From Herbiconiux moechotypicola (GTDB lineage: Bacteria; Actinomycetota; Actinomycetes; Actinomycetales; Microbacteriaceae), in assembly GCF_024979255.1 (NCBI RefSeq), contig NZ_JANLCN010000007.1, positions 62,001 to 126,000 of the forward strand: 64,000 bases of DNA, written 5' to 3'. Below are positions 55,958-64,000 of the stretch, piece by piece. Every line of letters begins with the position of its first letter. Position 1 is the stretch's first letter. A program made the translations under genes and the position numbers. Under the pieces are notes generated by a model, which worked only from the letters and a program-made list of their open reading frames with translations, was not told the origin of the DNA and ran no database searches.

Positions 55958-57047
55958 GGCGCCAGGGGCGCTGGGTGCTGAGTCTGCTGACCAGCCACTC
56001 GAGGGGGCCCTGGCGGAAGCGCAGCCGGTAGAAGCTGCAGAGCACGAGGGTCGGCACGGCGAACCAGAAGAAGAGCGGCACGCTCTGCCAGCCGAGCCAG
56101 CCCTCATAGTCGGCGGTGTTCGTGTAGGCCCAGAGGGCGACGATCTGCGCCGTGTAGACGGTGAGGGGCATGGAGCCGGCCGCCCAGAGCGGCTGCAGGA
56201 GGCGCCTCGACCAGGTGCGGAGCGCATCCGGGGCCGGCCCGTGGATCGGGGCCGGACTCGTAGCAGGGGCCGGACTCGTAGCGGGGGCCGGTGAGCCCAG
56301 CAGGGCCACGCAGGCGCCGATGACTGCGACCGCCACACCACCCGAGGCGATCACCTCGAGGGTCGAGTTCTCGTGCGCCTCGACGGGGGTGCCGAGGGCT
56401 GCGGCGACGGTGTAGCCGGCCACGGCGACCGCGGCGCCGAGGCCGAGCAGGACGAGCGGGGTGCGCCGGGCGGTGAGGTCGCCGCGGGCGATCAGGATGC
56501 CGATGGCCACGTAGGCGAGCCAGACCGGGGCGGGGTACACCCCCTCGATCCAGCGCAGGGGGTAGTAGAGCCACGGGCTCTCGAGCAGAGCGGCCAGGGC
56601 GGGGTCGGCCGCCGCGCCCGTGCCGGTGGCGATCGCGACGGAGTCGGACACGGTCTCCACCAGCCACGGGCCCAGGAGGGCGGCCGCCGCGGCCACCGCC
56701 GCCACGACCGCGCGGGGAGCCATCACCAGCGGGATGGCGACCAGGAAGAGGAACCCGTAGGTGTCGAGGATGATGGCGATCGGGGTGTCGAGGAAGGTGA
56801 GCAGCACCCCGAGCGCCACGAGCACGGCGGCGCGGATGCCGATCACGCGCGTGGTGCGGCCGCCGTCTTGACCCCGCGGCGCCATGAGCCCGAGCGACAC
56901 GCCCGCCACCGTGGCGAACAGGATGGACGATCGGCCGTCCCACAAGAATTCGCCCCCCTCGGCCTCGGGCACCGTGTGGGCCGCGAGCATGCCGAGGAGG
57001 GCGAGGCCCCGAGCGAGGTCGAGGCCGAGGATGCGCGAGTGCGTCAG
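55935..57047 (-). CDS. DUF1624/DUF418-like membrane acyltransferase-family protein
   Basis: The product has about ten helices and resembles heparan-alpha-glucosaminide N-acetyltransferase-like/DUF418 membrane proteins of unknown substrate. The first ATG is at 56990 (MLAAHTVPEAEGG). Directly upstream in frame the codons read RILGLDLARGLALLG, the conserved start of this family (RxxGLDxARGLAxLGM), so translation must begin earlier. There is no ATG/GTG/TTG before the in-frame stop; CTG at 57047, 10 nt after the BI-1 stop, is the best candidate and is used here. A Pro/Ala-rich loop (SPAPATSPAPATSPAP, about residues 252-267) contains an 18-bp DNA repeat. Confidence 0.72.
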   Translation of the reverse strand: MTHSRILGLDLARGLALLGMLAAHTVPEAEGGEFLWDGRSSILFATVAGVSLGLMAPRGQDGGRTTRVIGIRAAVLVALGVLLTFLDTPIAIILDTYGFLFLVAIPLVMAPRAVVAAVAAAAALLGPWLVETVSDSVAIATGTGAAADPALAALLESPWLYYPLRWIEGVYPAPVWLAYVAIGILIARGDLTARRTPLVLLGLGAAVAVAGYTVAAALGTPVEAHENSTLEVIASGGVAVAVIGACVALLGSPAPATSPAPATSPAPIHGPAPDALRTWSRRLLQPLWAAGSMPLTVYTAQIVALWAYTNTADYEGWLGWQSVPLFFWFAVPTLVLCSFYRLRFRQGPLEWLVSRLSTQRPWRRPAPITR

Positions 57048-57057
57048 CGTGTGAGCG

Positions 57058-57870
57058 TCAGTTGCGGAAGATGGCGATCATGCGGAGCAGCTCGATGTAG
57101 AGCCACACGATCGTGGTCATGAGCCCGAACGCACCCTGCCAGCCGTACTTGCGGGGAGCGCCGGCGCGCACGCCACGCTGGATCATGTCGAAGTCGAGCA
57201 CGAGCGAGTAGGCCGCCATGATCACCACGACGACGCCGATGACCAGGCCGATCCAGCCGCTGCGGAGACCGAACGGGTCGGTGACGACACCGGTCATCAT
57301 GAGGATGACGTTGAGCAGCGAGAACGCCAGGTAGCCGAACATCGCGATGAGGAAGACCTTGGTGGCCCGCTTGGAGGCGCGGATCTTACCGCTCGCGAAC
57401 AGAGCCAGCGTGACGCCGAACACGGCGACCGTGGCGAGCACGGCCTGCAGCACGATGCCGCCCCACTGCGCTTCGAAGAAGCTCGAGATGGCACCGATGG
57501 CGAGACCTTCGAACGCGGCGTAGAGCAGGATGAGCGGCACGGACGGCTCGCGCTTGAAGGCGTTGATGAGGCCGAACACGAGACCGCCGATGAAGCCGGC
57601 GATCATGAGGCCGAGCCCGAGCACGGTCGGCACGGGCATGTTGGCCCAGTACCCGATGACCGCGGTGACGAGGAAGACCGCGAAGAGGCCGACCGTCTTC
57701 ACGATCGTGTCTTCGTAGCTCATGCGGTCGGTCTGCGACGAGGTGGCCGAGGGGCGCTCGTACATCTCCTGCAGGCCGTCGGCGCTGATGGTGGGCACGG
57801 TGTCCACACCCTTGCCGTTGAACACCGGATTGCGTGAGAAGGCGGGGTTGCTGGACGAGGGCTCTGCCAT
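57058..57870 (-). CDS. Bax inhibitor-1/YccA family membrane protein
   Basis: The 270-residue product has a cytoplasmic N-terminal tail of about 55 residues (AEPSSSNPAFSRNPVFNGKG) and seven helices of the BI-1 family, ending in the typical YSLVLDFDMIQRGVRAGAPR and LYIELLRMIAIF. Bacterial BI-1 proteins form pH-sensitive cation leaks in the membrane; the physiological role is not settled. ATG 57870 is chosen at the family start; the frame is open to 58020. It is followed at once by the acyltransferase-like gene, apparently in the same transcript. Confidence 0.9.
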   Translation of the reverse strand: MAEPSSSNPAFSRNPVFNGKGVDTVPTISADGLQEMYERPSATSSQTDRMSYEDTIVKTVGLFAVFLVTAVIGYWANMPVPTVLGLGLMIAGFIGGLVFGLINAFKREPSVPLILLYAAFEGLAIGAISSFFEAQWGGIVLQAVLATVAVFGVTLALFASGKIRASKRATKVFLIAMFGYLAFSLLNVILMMTGVVTDPFGLRSGWIGLVIGVVVVIMAAYSLVLDFDMIQRGVRAGAPRKYGWQGAFGLMTTIVWLYIELLRMIAIFRN

Positions 57871-57985
57871 GATCGGTCTCTCCGTTGGGCTCTCTGTGGG
57901 GAACGTGAGCGTTGTCCCATCAAATGTAGTGCACCGTTCTCTTGAATCTGCTGGTAACCGGAGCCCGTTCGCGTAGCGTGAACAC

Positions 57986-58984
57986 GTGGAATCCGTCGCC
58001 CCGCACCTCCCGCTCGTCATCGGCCATCGCGGAGCCAGCGGCTACCGCCCCGAGCACACCGCCGAGGCGTATCGGCTCGCTTTCGAGCTGGGTGCCGACG
58101 CCGTGGAGCCCGACGTGGTGTTCAGCCTCGACGGGGTGCCCGTGGTGCGGCACGAGAACGAGATCTCGGGCACCACCGACGTGGCCGCGCATCCGGAGTT
58201 CGCCGCCAGGCACACCAGCCGCACGGTCGACGGGATCGAGGAGAGCGGGTGGTTCACCGAGGACTTCACCTGGGCCGAGCTGCAGACCCTCCGGGCGCGG
58301 GAGCGGCTGCCCAAGGTGCGGCCGGAGAGCGCCGCCTACGACGACCGGTTCGAAGTGCTCAGGCTGGCCGAGGTGCTCGCGATCGCCGACGAGGCGTCGG
58401 CCGCGCGGGGCGTGCCGCTCGCCGTGGTGGTGGAGGTGAAGCACGCGACTCACTTCGGCTCGCGGGGCTTCGACGTGGTGGCGCTGCTGCGCGCCGAGCT
58501 GGCGGCCGCGGGGTGGGATGCGCGGCCGGAGCAGCTGATTCTTGAGTCGTTCGAGCAGACGGTGCTCGACGAGCTGCGCGCCACGGGCCTGCCGGGGCGC
58601 TACATCTATCTCGTCGAGGACGCCGGGGCGGCCTTCGATCTCGTCACGCGCGACGGCGCGGAGGCGGTGAGCTACGCCGAACAGCTGACGGATGCGGGGC
58701 TGGCCCCGCTGGCAGGTGCGGTGGACGGCATCAGCGTCGACAAGTCGCTCATCCTGCCCCGGGATGCGCGGGGCGCGGCGCTGCCGGTCACCGATGTCGT
58801 CGCGCGGGCGCACCGGGCGGGCCTCGCGGTGTTCACCTGGACGCTGCGCTCGGAGAAGCGGTTCGTGCCGCGCGATCTGAGCTGGGAGGAGGAGTACGCG
58901 CTCATCCTCGGCAGCGGGGTCGACGGGGTGTTCGCCGACCAGCCCGATCTCGCGATCGCTGTCAGGGGTCGCGCCTACACTTGA
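57986..58984 (+). CDS. glycerophosphodiester phosphodiesterase
   Basis: The 332-residue product is a GDPD TIM-barrel enzyme that hydrolyses glycerophosphodiesters to glycerol-3-phosphate and an alcohol. Metal and catalytic residues are visible in VIGHRGASGYRPEHT, DAVEPDVVFSLDGVPVVRHE and VVVEVKHATHF, with FTWTL near the end. The family insertion of about 100 residues between strands is present. There is no signal peptide, so it acts in the cytoplasm. TAGCGT at 57974-57979 is 6 nt from GTG 57986, predicting a leaderless mRNA. Confidence 0.92.
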   Translation: MESVAPHLPLVIGHRGASGYRPEHTAEAYRLAFELGADAVEPDVVFSLDGVPVVRHENEISGTTDVAAHPEFAARHTSRTVDGIEESGWFTEDFTWAELQTLRARERLPKVRPESAAYDDRFEVLRLAEVLAIADEASAARGVPLAVVVEVKHATHFGSRGFDVVALLRAELAAAGWDARPEQLILESFEQTVLDELRATGLPGRYIYLVEDAGAAFDLVTRDGAEAVSYAEQLTDAGLAPLAGAVDGISVDKSLILPRDARGAALPVTDVVARAHRAGLAVFTWTLRSEKRFVPRDLSWEEEYALILGSGVDGVFADQPDLAIAVRGRAYT

Positions 58985-58990
58985 TGCAGC

Positions 58991-61531
58991 ATGAGCGACA
59001 CCGGCGGAACCACCACGAGACTCACACCGATCATCGTCGGTGAGGCCGAGGAGCCCGGCGACCCGCTGCTCGACGGGCTCAACCCCGAGCAGCGCGAGGC
59101 CGTGGAGTACCGTGGGCCGGCACTGCTCATCGTCGCCGGGGCCGGCAGTGGCAAGACCAGGGTGCTCACGCATCGCATCGCCTCGCTCATCCGGAGCCGG
59201 GAGGCGTGGCCCAGCCAGATCCTCGCCATCACCTTCACCAACAAGGCCGCCGCCGAGATGCGCGAGCGCGTGGCGCACCTGCTCGGTCAGGTGGCGGAGG
59301 GCATGTGGATCTCCACGTTCCACTCGGCCTGTGTGCGCATCCTGCGCCGCGAGGCCGAGCACTTCGGATTCACCCGCAGCTTCACCATCTACGACTCCGC
59401 CGACTCGCGCGCGCTCATCAAGCGTCTCATCAAGGAGGCCGAGGCCGACATGTACGGCTTCACGGTGTCGCAGGTGCAGGCGAAGATCTCCAAGCTCAAG
59501 AACGAGCTGACAGACGCGGAGTCGTACGCGCGCAGCGTGAACTTCCACGACCCGCAGGAGGTCAAGTTCGTCGAAGTGTTCGGCGCCTACACGAGGGCGC
59601 TGCGCGAGGCGAACGCGTTCGACTTCGACGACCTCATCAGCCAGACGGTGTTCCTGTTCCGTGCCTTCCCGCAGGTGGCCGAGCGCTATCAGCGGCGGTT
59701 CAGGCACATCCTGGTCGACGAGTACCAAGACACCAACCACGCGCAGTACGCCCTCATCAGGGAGCTCACCAAGCCCCCGGTCTCCAACGAGCTCGACGGG
59801 GTGGCGGCCTTCGCCGGCGGTGGTGCGTCGCTCACGGTGGTGGGCGACTCCGACCAGTCGATCTACGCCTTCCGCGGGGCCGACATCCGCAACATCGTGG
59901 AGTTCGAGCGCGACTTCCCCGGTGCCTCCGTGGTGCTGCTCGAGCAGAACTACCGGTCGACGCAGAACATCCTCTCGGCGGCCAACGCCGTCATCTCGAA
60001 CAACTTCGACCGTAAAGACAAGAAGCTCTGGACGGCGGTGGGCGACGGCGAGAAGATTGTGGGCTTCACCGGCTACTCGGGGCACGACGAGGCGCAGTTC
60101 GTGGCCGACGAGATCGCCAAGCTGCACGACGCCGGCATGCCCTATAACGAGATCGCCGTGTTCTACCGCACCAACTCGCAGACGCGTGCACTGGAGGAGA
60201 TCTTCATCCGGTCGGCGCTGCCGTACCGTGTGCTCGGGGGCACCAAGTTCTACGAACGGGCTGAGATCAAGGATGCGATGGCGTACCTCACCGCCGTGGC
60301 GAACCCGTTCGACACGCTGTCGCTGCGGCGCATCCTCAACACGCCACGTCGTGGCATCGGGCCCGCCACCGAGACCCAGCTGGCGAGCTACGCCGAGCGG
60401 GAGCAGGTGAGCTACCGGGAGGCGATGCGGCGGGCGGGGTCGCTGGGGCTGGGGCCGAAGGTGACGGGGGCGATCCTGCAGCTGGCGGGGGTGCTCGACG
60501 AGGCGGCGGCGCTGGTGGAGCCGGCGGCGGCCGTCGGTGGGGCCGGGGCGGCGGACGGTGCTGCGGATGCGGCAGACGGTGCGGATGCGGGCGCCACGGC
60601 CGAGCCCGCCGGTTCGGCCGGGGCGCCGGTCAGCGAGGTGCTGCAGCTGCTGATGGAGAAGAGCGGCTACGTGCAGGCGCTCCGGGCCAGCCGCGATCCG
60701 CAAGACGAGGCCCGGGCCGAGAACGTGGAGGAGCTCGTCGCGGTGACGAAGGAGTTCAACCGCAACAACCCCGACGGCACGCTGCTCGACTTCCTCACCG
60801 AGGTGTCGCTCGTGGCGGCGGTCGACGACCTCGACGACTCCAGCGGAACGGTGTCGCTCATGACACTGCACACCGCCAAGGGGCTGGAGTACGACGCGGT
60901 GTTCCTCACCGGGGTCGAAGAAGACCTACTGCCGCATCGCATGTCGGCGAGCGAGCCCGGCGGGCCGGCGGAGGAGCGACGGTTGTTCTACGTGGGCATC
61001 ACGCGGGCGCGCAAACGGCTTTACATCTCGCTGGCCATGACGCGGGCGCAGTTCGGTGAGACCGCTGTGGCGATGCCGAGCCGGTACCTGCAGGAGATCC
61101 CGGCCGAGCTGGTCGACTGGATCCAGTCGCCGGGAATGGCGACGTCGCGGGGCGGCACGGAGCCTCGGGCGCTGAATGCTGCGCGCGGTGGTGGTTACGG
61201 CGGCGGCGCCGGAGGGCGCGGGTGGCGGTCCGGTTCGTCGGGCTCCGGTTCGGGTTCCGGGTCAGGCGGATCGCGCTGGGGCTCCACGCCCGACTATGGT
61301 GCGGCGGCGGCTCGACCGAAGACGGAGTGGGCGAACCGCGTCACCGGTCAGGTGCGCGACAACGGCGACCTCGAGCTGTCGCCCGGCGACCGCATCCGCC
61401 ACGTCGACTTCGGAGACGGCCGCGTCAACCAGATCACCGGCGAGGGCGCCAAGCGCGTCGCCCACGTGGCCTTCGACACCGTCGGCCCCAAGAAGCTCCT
61501 CATCAAGATCGCTCCCATCGAGAAGCTCTGA
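58991..61531 (+). CDS. pcrA: ATP-dependent DNA helicase PcrA/UvrD
   Basis: The 846-residue product is a superfamily 1A 3'-5' helicase used in repair and replication restart. Motif I AGAGSGKTRVLTHR (Lys55), Ia ITFTNKAAAEMR, II ILVDEYQDTN, III VVGDSDQSIYAFRGAD, IV EQNYRSTQNIL, V TLHTAKGLEYDAVF and VI RRLFYVGITRARKRL are all present. Two unusual features are an Ala/Gly-rich insertion (about residues 508-540, AAAVGGAGAADGAADAADGA region) in domain 2B and a Gly/Ser-rich linker (about 735-760) before the C-terminal Tudor-like RNA-polymerase-binding module (DRIRHVDFGDGRVNQITGEG). ATG 58991 gives the normal start. Confidence 0.95.
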   Translation: MSDTGGTTTRLTPIIVGEAEEPGDPLLDGLNPEQREAVEYRGPALLIVAGAGSGKTRVLTHRIASLIRSREAWPSQILAITFTNKAAAEMRERVAHLLGQVAEGMWISTFHSACVRILRREAEHFGFTRSFTIYDSADSRALIKRLIKEAEADMYGFTVSQVQAKISKLKNELTDAESYARSVNFHDPQEVKFVEVFGAYTRALREANAFDFDDLISQTVFLFRAFPQVAERYQRRFRHILVDEYQDTNHAQYALIRELTKPPVSNELDGVAAFAGGGASLTVVGDSDQSIYAFRGADIRNIVEFERDFPGASVVLLEQNYRSTQNILSAANAVISNNFDRKDKKLWTAVGDGEKIVGFTGYSGHDEAQFVADEIAKLHDAGMPYNEIAVFYRTNSQTRALEEIFIRSALPYRVLGGTKFYERAEIKDAMAYLTAVANPFDTLSLRRILNTPRRGIGPATETQLASYAEREQVSYREAMRRAGSLGLGPKVTGAILQLAGVLDEAAALVEPAAAVGGAGAADGAADAADGADAGATAEPAGSAGAPVSEVLQLLMEKSGYVQALRASRDPQDEARAENVEELVAVTKEFNRNNPDGTLLDFLTEVSLVAAVDDLDDSSGTVSLMTLHTAKGLEYDAVFLTGVEEDLLPHRMSASEPGGPAEERRLFYVGITRARKRLYISLAMTRAQFGETAVAMPSRYLQEIPAELVDWIQSPGMATSRGGTEPRALNAARGGGYGGGAGGRGWRSGSSGSGSGSGSGGSRWGSTPDYGAAAARPKTEWANRVTGQVRDNGDLELSPGDRIRHVDFGDGRVNQITGEGAKRVAHVAFDTVGPKKLLIKIAPIEKL

Positions 61532-62176
61532 CGCCTTCGCCGCCTGGCCCCGTGCTCTCACGCGGCACCGATCTCACTCCCTCCGTCGACCCGGTCTCCC
61601 GGGCGCGGCCGCGCGGGCGAGGCGTCGGATCGCCGTGCCTCCGCACAGGCATGCGCCCGGGTGCGCGGATGCACGGACTTCTCAGGCTCGTAGGGCGACG
61701 GGGCCGATGGTTCGGCCGGCGCGGCGATTCGCCACGCCAGCCGTGGAGCGGTGCGCTCTGGAGCTCGGAGGGCGCCAGGAGAGGTGATCGCGCGGCTGGG
61801 TGGCGCGGTGCGAGGTTCGGGGTGGCAGTGGACCGGCGCTCCCGGGCCGCGGAGCGGATCCTGGGGCCCGGGGTGGATGAGGGTCGGGTTCGCGGGTGCC
61901 AGACCCCAGGTCGGGTCCTGGGGCCCGAGGTGGATGAGGGCCGGGTTCGCTGCTGCCGGGCCTCGGGTCGGAGCCGGGGGCCCGGGGTGGATGAGGGCCG
62001 GGTTCGCGGGTGCCGGACCCCGGGTCGGAGCCGGGGGCCCGGGGTGGAAGAGGGCCGGGTTCGCTGCTGCCGGGCCTCGGGTCGGAGCCTGGGGCCCGGC
62101 AGCACGCGTCGGTCATGGTGTTCGGTCTCGAGCTGTGGCTTGGGTGGAACCGAGGTTGGGCCCGCACGCGGCGCCG
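61532..62176. other. 645-bp intergenic region without a convincing gene
   Basis: Frames are open on both strands because of high GC and the 57-bp repeat period, but no frame shows a start with ribosome site, family similarity or normal composition. The left part (61532-61855) has no recognised element; the right part holds the tandem repeat array. The region separates pcrA from the oppositely oriented surface-protein gene, so both genes converge on it. Confidence 0.6.
61856..62100. repeat. 57-bp tandem repeat array, 4.3 units
   Basis: Units start at 61856, 61913, 61970 and 62027, with a partial fifth from 62084. Each contains the landmark GGGGCCCGGGGTGGATGAGG with small changes. Units 1 and 3 share one variant (TTCGCGGGTGCC) and units 2 and 4 another (TTCGCTGCTGCC), so a 114-bp A-B pair has been duplicated. 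The period is 19 codons, which keeps several frames open without showing that it is translated. Confidence 0.92.
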
Positions 62177-64000
62177 TCAGGGACGGGGGCGGCGGCGGAT
62201 GGTGATGGCGAGAGCGGTGAGGGCGAGGCCGAGGACGACTGCCAGGGTCGTGGCGGCGGTGAGCAGCGGTGACGGGGCTCCGCCGGTGAGGGCCAGCGCG
62301 GAGGACGGTGGAGTGGCCGGGGCGGCAGGGGACGGCGGAGCCTCAGGCGCCGGTGGGGCAGCAGGGGTGCTTGGGGCGGGAGGGGTGCTCGGCGCAGGCG
62401 GTGCCGGGGGTGCCGTGGGGGTCGGCGGGGTGACGGGCGGCGCGACGGTCACCGATTCGGACTCGTGCACGCGATGGTCGGAGAAGGCGGCGACGAGCGG
62501 CGTCGAGACGAGAAGTGTGTCCGTGCCGGTCGACGCCGACGAGGAGCCGGCGCTCAGGGACCTCACCTCGGACGGGAGCGACTCGACGGTGAAGTAGTAG
62601 GCGCCCGGGCCGGGAAGGGGGATGCAGCGGGTCTCGACGGTTCCGTCGGCCCAGACGGGTGTGGTGACGCGGGCGACCACGGGCAGCGATTCCGAGTCGG
62701 TGTCGGCGGGCACGGAGCCGAAGGGCGGGAGGGACGCGAGCGGACCGACGAGGGTCGACACCACCGAGATCGGCGCTCGCAGACCTCGCGGCAGACCGGT
62801 GACCTCGAGCACGTCGCTCGCACAGCCGCCGGTGCTTTCGTCGACACCGTCGGTGCGGTGCATCGAGGCCACCGTGGCGATGGCGGGTGTGGTCGGCACG
62901 AGGGTGGTCTCGGTGGCGACCCCGAAGTCGGAGTTCCAGCCCAGCAGGCGGTCGCCGCCCTGGTCGGCCGGGGTGCGCGCCGGGTCGATCGAGTCTGTCC
63001 AGACGTAGTACCCCGATTCGCGCAGACGGCACGACGGCGTGCGATACGACCCCGGCCCCGCCGCCGCCGTCACCTCGACCGCGCACACCTCGGGCGCGCC
63101 GGCCGGGATCGCGGACGAGCGCACGGGCGGAACGGTGAACGGGCCGAGCAGCCGACTCGAGATGACCACGGGAATCGGAGCGAACCCGCCCGACGGAGAA
63201 CGATAGACGCCCCACTCGGCCCCGGTGGCCGACTCCGGATGCACCGACAGCTCGAGCTCGTCGTGCAGCTCGGTGCCGGGCTCGGCGAGCACCGCGCTGG
63301 TGCGCGTCTGCACCAGGGGCCGCAGCGGCGACGAACTCGGAGCCCGGCCGGAGTCGTTCGCCCTGGCCTCCCGCGGAAACGGAGACTGCACGAGCAGACT
63401 CTGGCTCGCCCCGGAGTTGTCGGCGAGCCGGAAGCCGTCGCCGTAGGGCAGGTCGCGGTAGACGACCGACACCGACACCGAGGCGATGCCCCCACCCGCA
63501 TCGGGCACGATCGCGGTCGAGCTCCCGTTGCCCACCGAGCGCACGCGCGCCCCGTCGTCGAAGGTGGCGCCCCGCAGCGTGAGCGTGCCCGGGTGCGACC
63601 CCGGGAGCGGGTTCAGTCTGCCCGCGAGGTGGTCGACCTCCAGGTCGGTGGACACCTGGTTCGCCCCCAGGTCGAGCCGGACGGTGGCGGACACACCCCT
63701 GGAGGCCCCGCGCGGACCGTCGGCGATGGCGAGCATCTGCAGAGCCGTCGCCTGCACGGCCGCGGCGTCGCCGTTGGCGCGCTGGGCGTAGTGGGCGAGG
63801 TCATGGCCGGCCAGACCGGTGATGCTCCAGGTGGCGAGCTGCGCCGCCGCGGCGGTGAGAGCGTCGCCGGGCGCACCCCACTGCCGCGAGATGAAGGCCA
63901 GCCGGGCGGCGTCGTCGGCCGGGAACAGGCCCGTGGTGGAGCCGTCGCGATACTCGAACGAGGCGCCCACGGGCGCCGGCTTCTCGAGCTCGATGCAGTA
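62177..64000 (-). CDS. sortase-anchored surface protein with probable thioester domain (5' end outside window)
   Basis: The frame is open to the window edge, so the N-terminus is missing. The last codons in the window read YCIELEKPAP and, 52 residues after that Cys, TAAAAQLATWSITG. A Cys in a YCI context plus a Gln in an AxQxAxW context are the paired residues of thioester domains that crosslink Gram-positive adhesins to host or surface amines. After a beta-rich stalk of about 400 residues comes a Pro/Ala/Thr-rich wall-spanning region (PPTPTAPPAPPAPSTPPAP), then LALTGG, a hydrophobic helix and the tail RRRPRP, an LAxTG sorting signal of the sortase E type. The thioester assignment is inferred. 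Confidence 0.75.
   Translation of the reverse strand, partial: YCIELEKPAPVGASFEYRDGSTTGLFPADDAARLAFISRQWGAPGDALTAAAAQLATWSITGLAGHDLAHYAQRANGDAAAVQATALQMLAIADGPRGASRGVSATVRLDLGANQVSTDLEVDHLAGRLNPLPGSHPGTLTLRGATFDDGARVRSVGNGSSTAIVPDAGGGIASVSVSVVYRDLPYGDGFRLADNSGASQSLLVQSPFPREARANDSGRAPSSSPLRPLVQTRTSAVLAEPGTELHDELELSVHPESATGAEWGVYRSPSGGFAPIPVVISSRLLGPFTVPPVRSSAIPAGAPEVCAVEVTAAAGPGSYRTPSCRLRESGYYVWTDSIDPARTPADQGGDRLLGWNSDFGVATETTLVPTTPAIATVASMHRTDGVDESTGGCASDVLEVTGLPRGLRAPISVVSTLVGPLASLPPFGSVPADTDSESLPVVARVTTPVWADGTVETRCIPLPGPGAYYFTVESLPSEVRSLSAGSSSASTGTDTLLVSTPLVAAFSDHRVHESESVTVAPPVTPPTPTAPPAPPAPSTPPAPSTPAAPPAPEAPPSPAAPATPPSSALALTGGAPSPLLTAATTLAVVLGLALTALAITIRRRPRP

Noticed and set aside
61856-62100. 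CRISPR array
   Set aside because: The repeats are directly adjacent with no unique spacers and there are no cas genes.
61503-62272. Open frames across the 57-bp repeats on both strands (19-residue repeats such as GPGWMRAGFAGAGPRV)
   Set aside because: The period is a multiple of three, so frames stay open automatically. Composition is extreme, several frames are equally open and no start or ribosome site supports any one of them.

Overview
The window is GC-rich, densely packed actinobacterial chromosome. Several traits point to Microbacteriaceae: the L17 acidic tail, the rplM-rpsI-glmM-coaA-glmS-acpS-alr-tsaEBD-groES order, abundant GTG/TTG starts, many start codons lying 6-7 nt after a TANNNT -10 box (leaderless mRNAs), GuaB3 beside GuaB, and an LAxTG (sortase E type) surface protein. 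The genus cannot be fixed from the sequence. No tRNA, rRNA, CRISPR, insertion sequence or prophage was seen.

Layout. 1-15.8 kb is housekeeping: the end of rplQ, truA, rplM-rpsI, glmM, coaA (reverse) and glmS. An overlapping operon follows: acpS, two tandem alanine-racemase-type genes, tsaE, tsaB and a rimI-tsaD in-frame fusion. Two DUF4190 membrane proteins, a THUMP-like methyltransferase, groES behind two CIRCE operators, and rarD complete this part. 15.9-26.8 kb is transport: a branched-chain amino acid binding lipoprotein, a GntR regulator diverging from a four-gene siderophore importer under a DtxR/IdeR-type box, and a reverse-strand livHMGF operon. guaB follows at 27 kb.

28.5-39.2 kb is the most distinctive accessory region: MarR regulator, LLM flavin monooxygenase, MFS transporter, GntR regulator, a complete oligopeptide-type ABC importer (its binding-protein gene is frameshifted), and a second, closely similar LLM monooxygenase. 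Paired inverted operators sit in front of both transcription units. It looks like a regulated uptake and oxidation pathway for an organosulfur, organonitrogen or peptide-like compound; the substrate is unknown. A hipBA toxin-antitoxin pair with four operators on a 28-bp period follows directly (39.1-40.8 kb).

40.8-47.9 kb holds an NHL-propeller lipoprotein, a Tat-exported protein of unknown function, a two-component system, an AraC regulator and an alpha/beta hydrolase. 48-61.5 kb returns to core genes: guaB3, glpD, a KhtTU-like K+/H+ antiporter pair, SURF1, DUF3817, guaA (apparently with an ATT start), a membrane acyltransferase-like protein, a Bax-inhibitor-1 protein, a glycerophosphodiesterase and pcrA. 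The end of the window has a 57-bp tandem repeat array and the C-terminal part of a probable thioester-domain, sortase-anchored surface protein that runs off the edge.

The best candidates for new biology are the LLM/ABC/MFS cluster, the two racemases whose inner-gate tyrosine is changed to Trp and Asp, the phased hipBA operator array, and the wall-anchored thioester protein.
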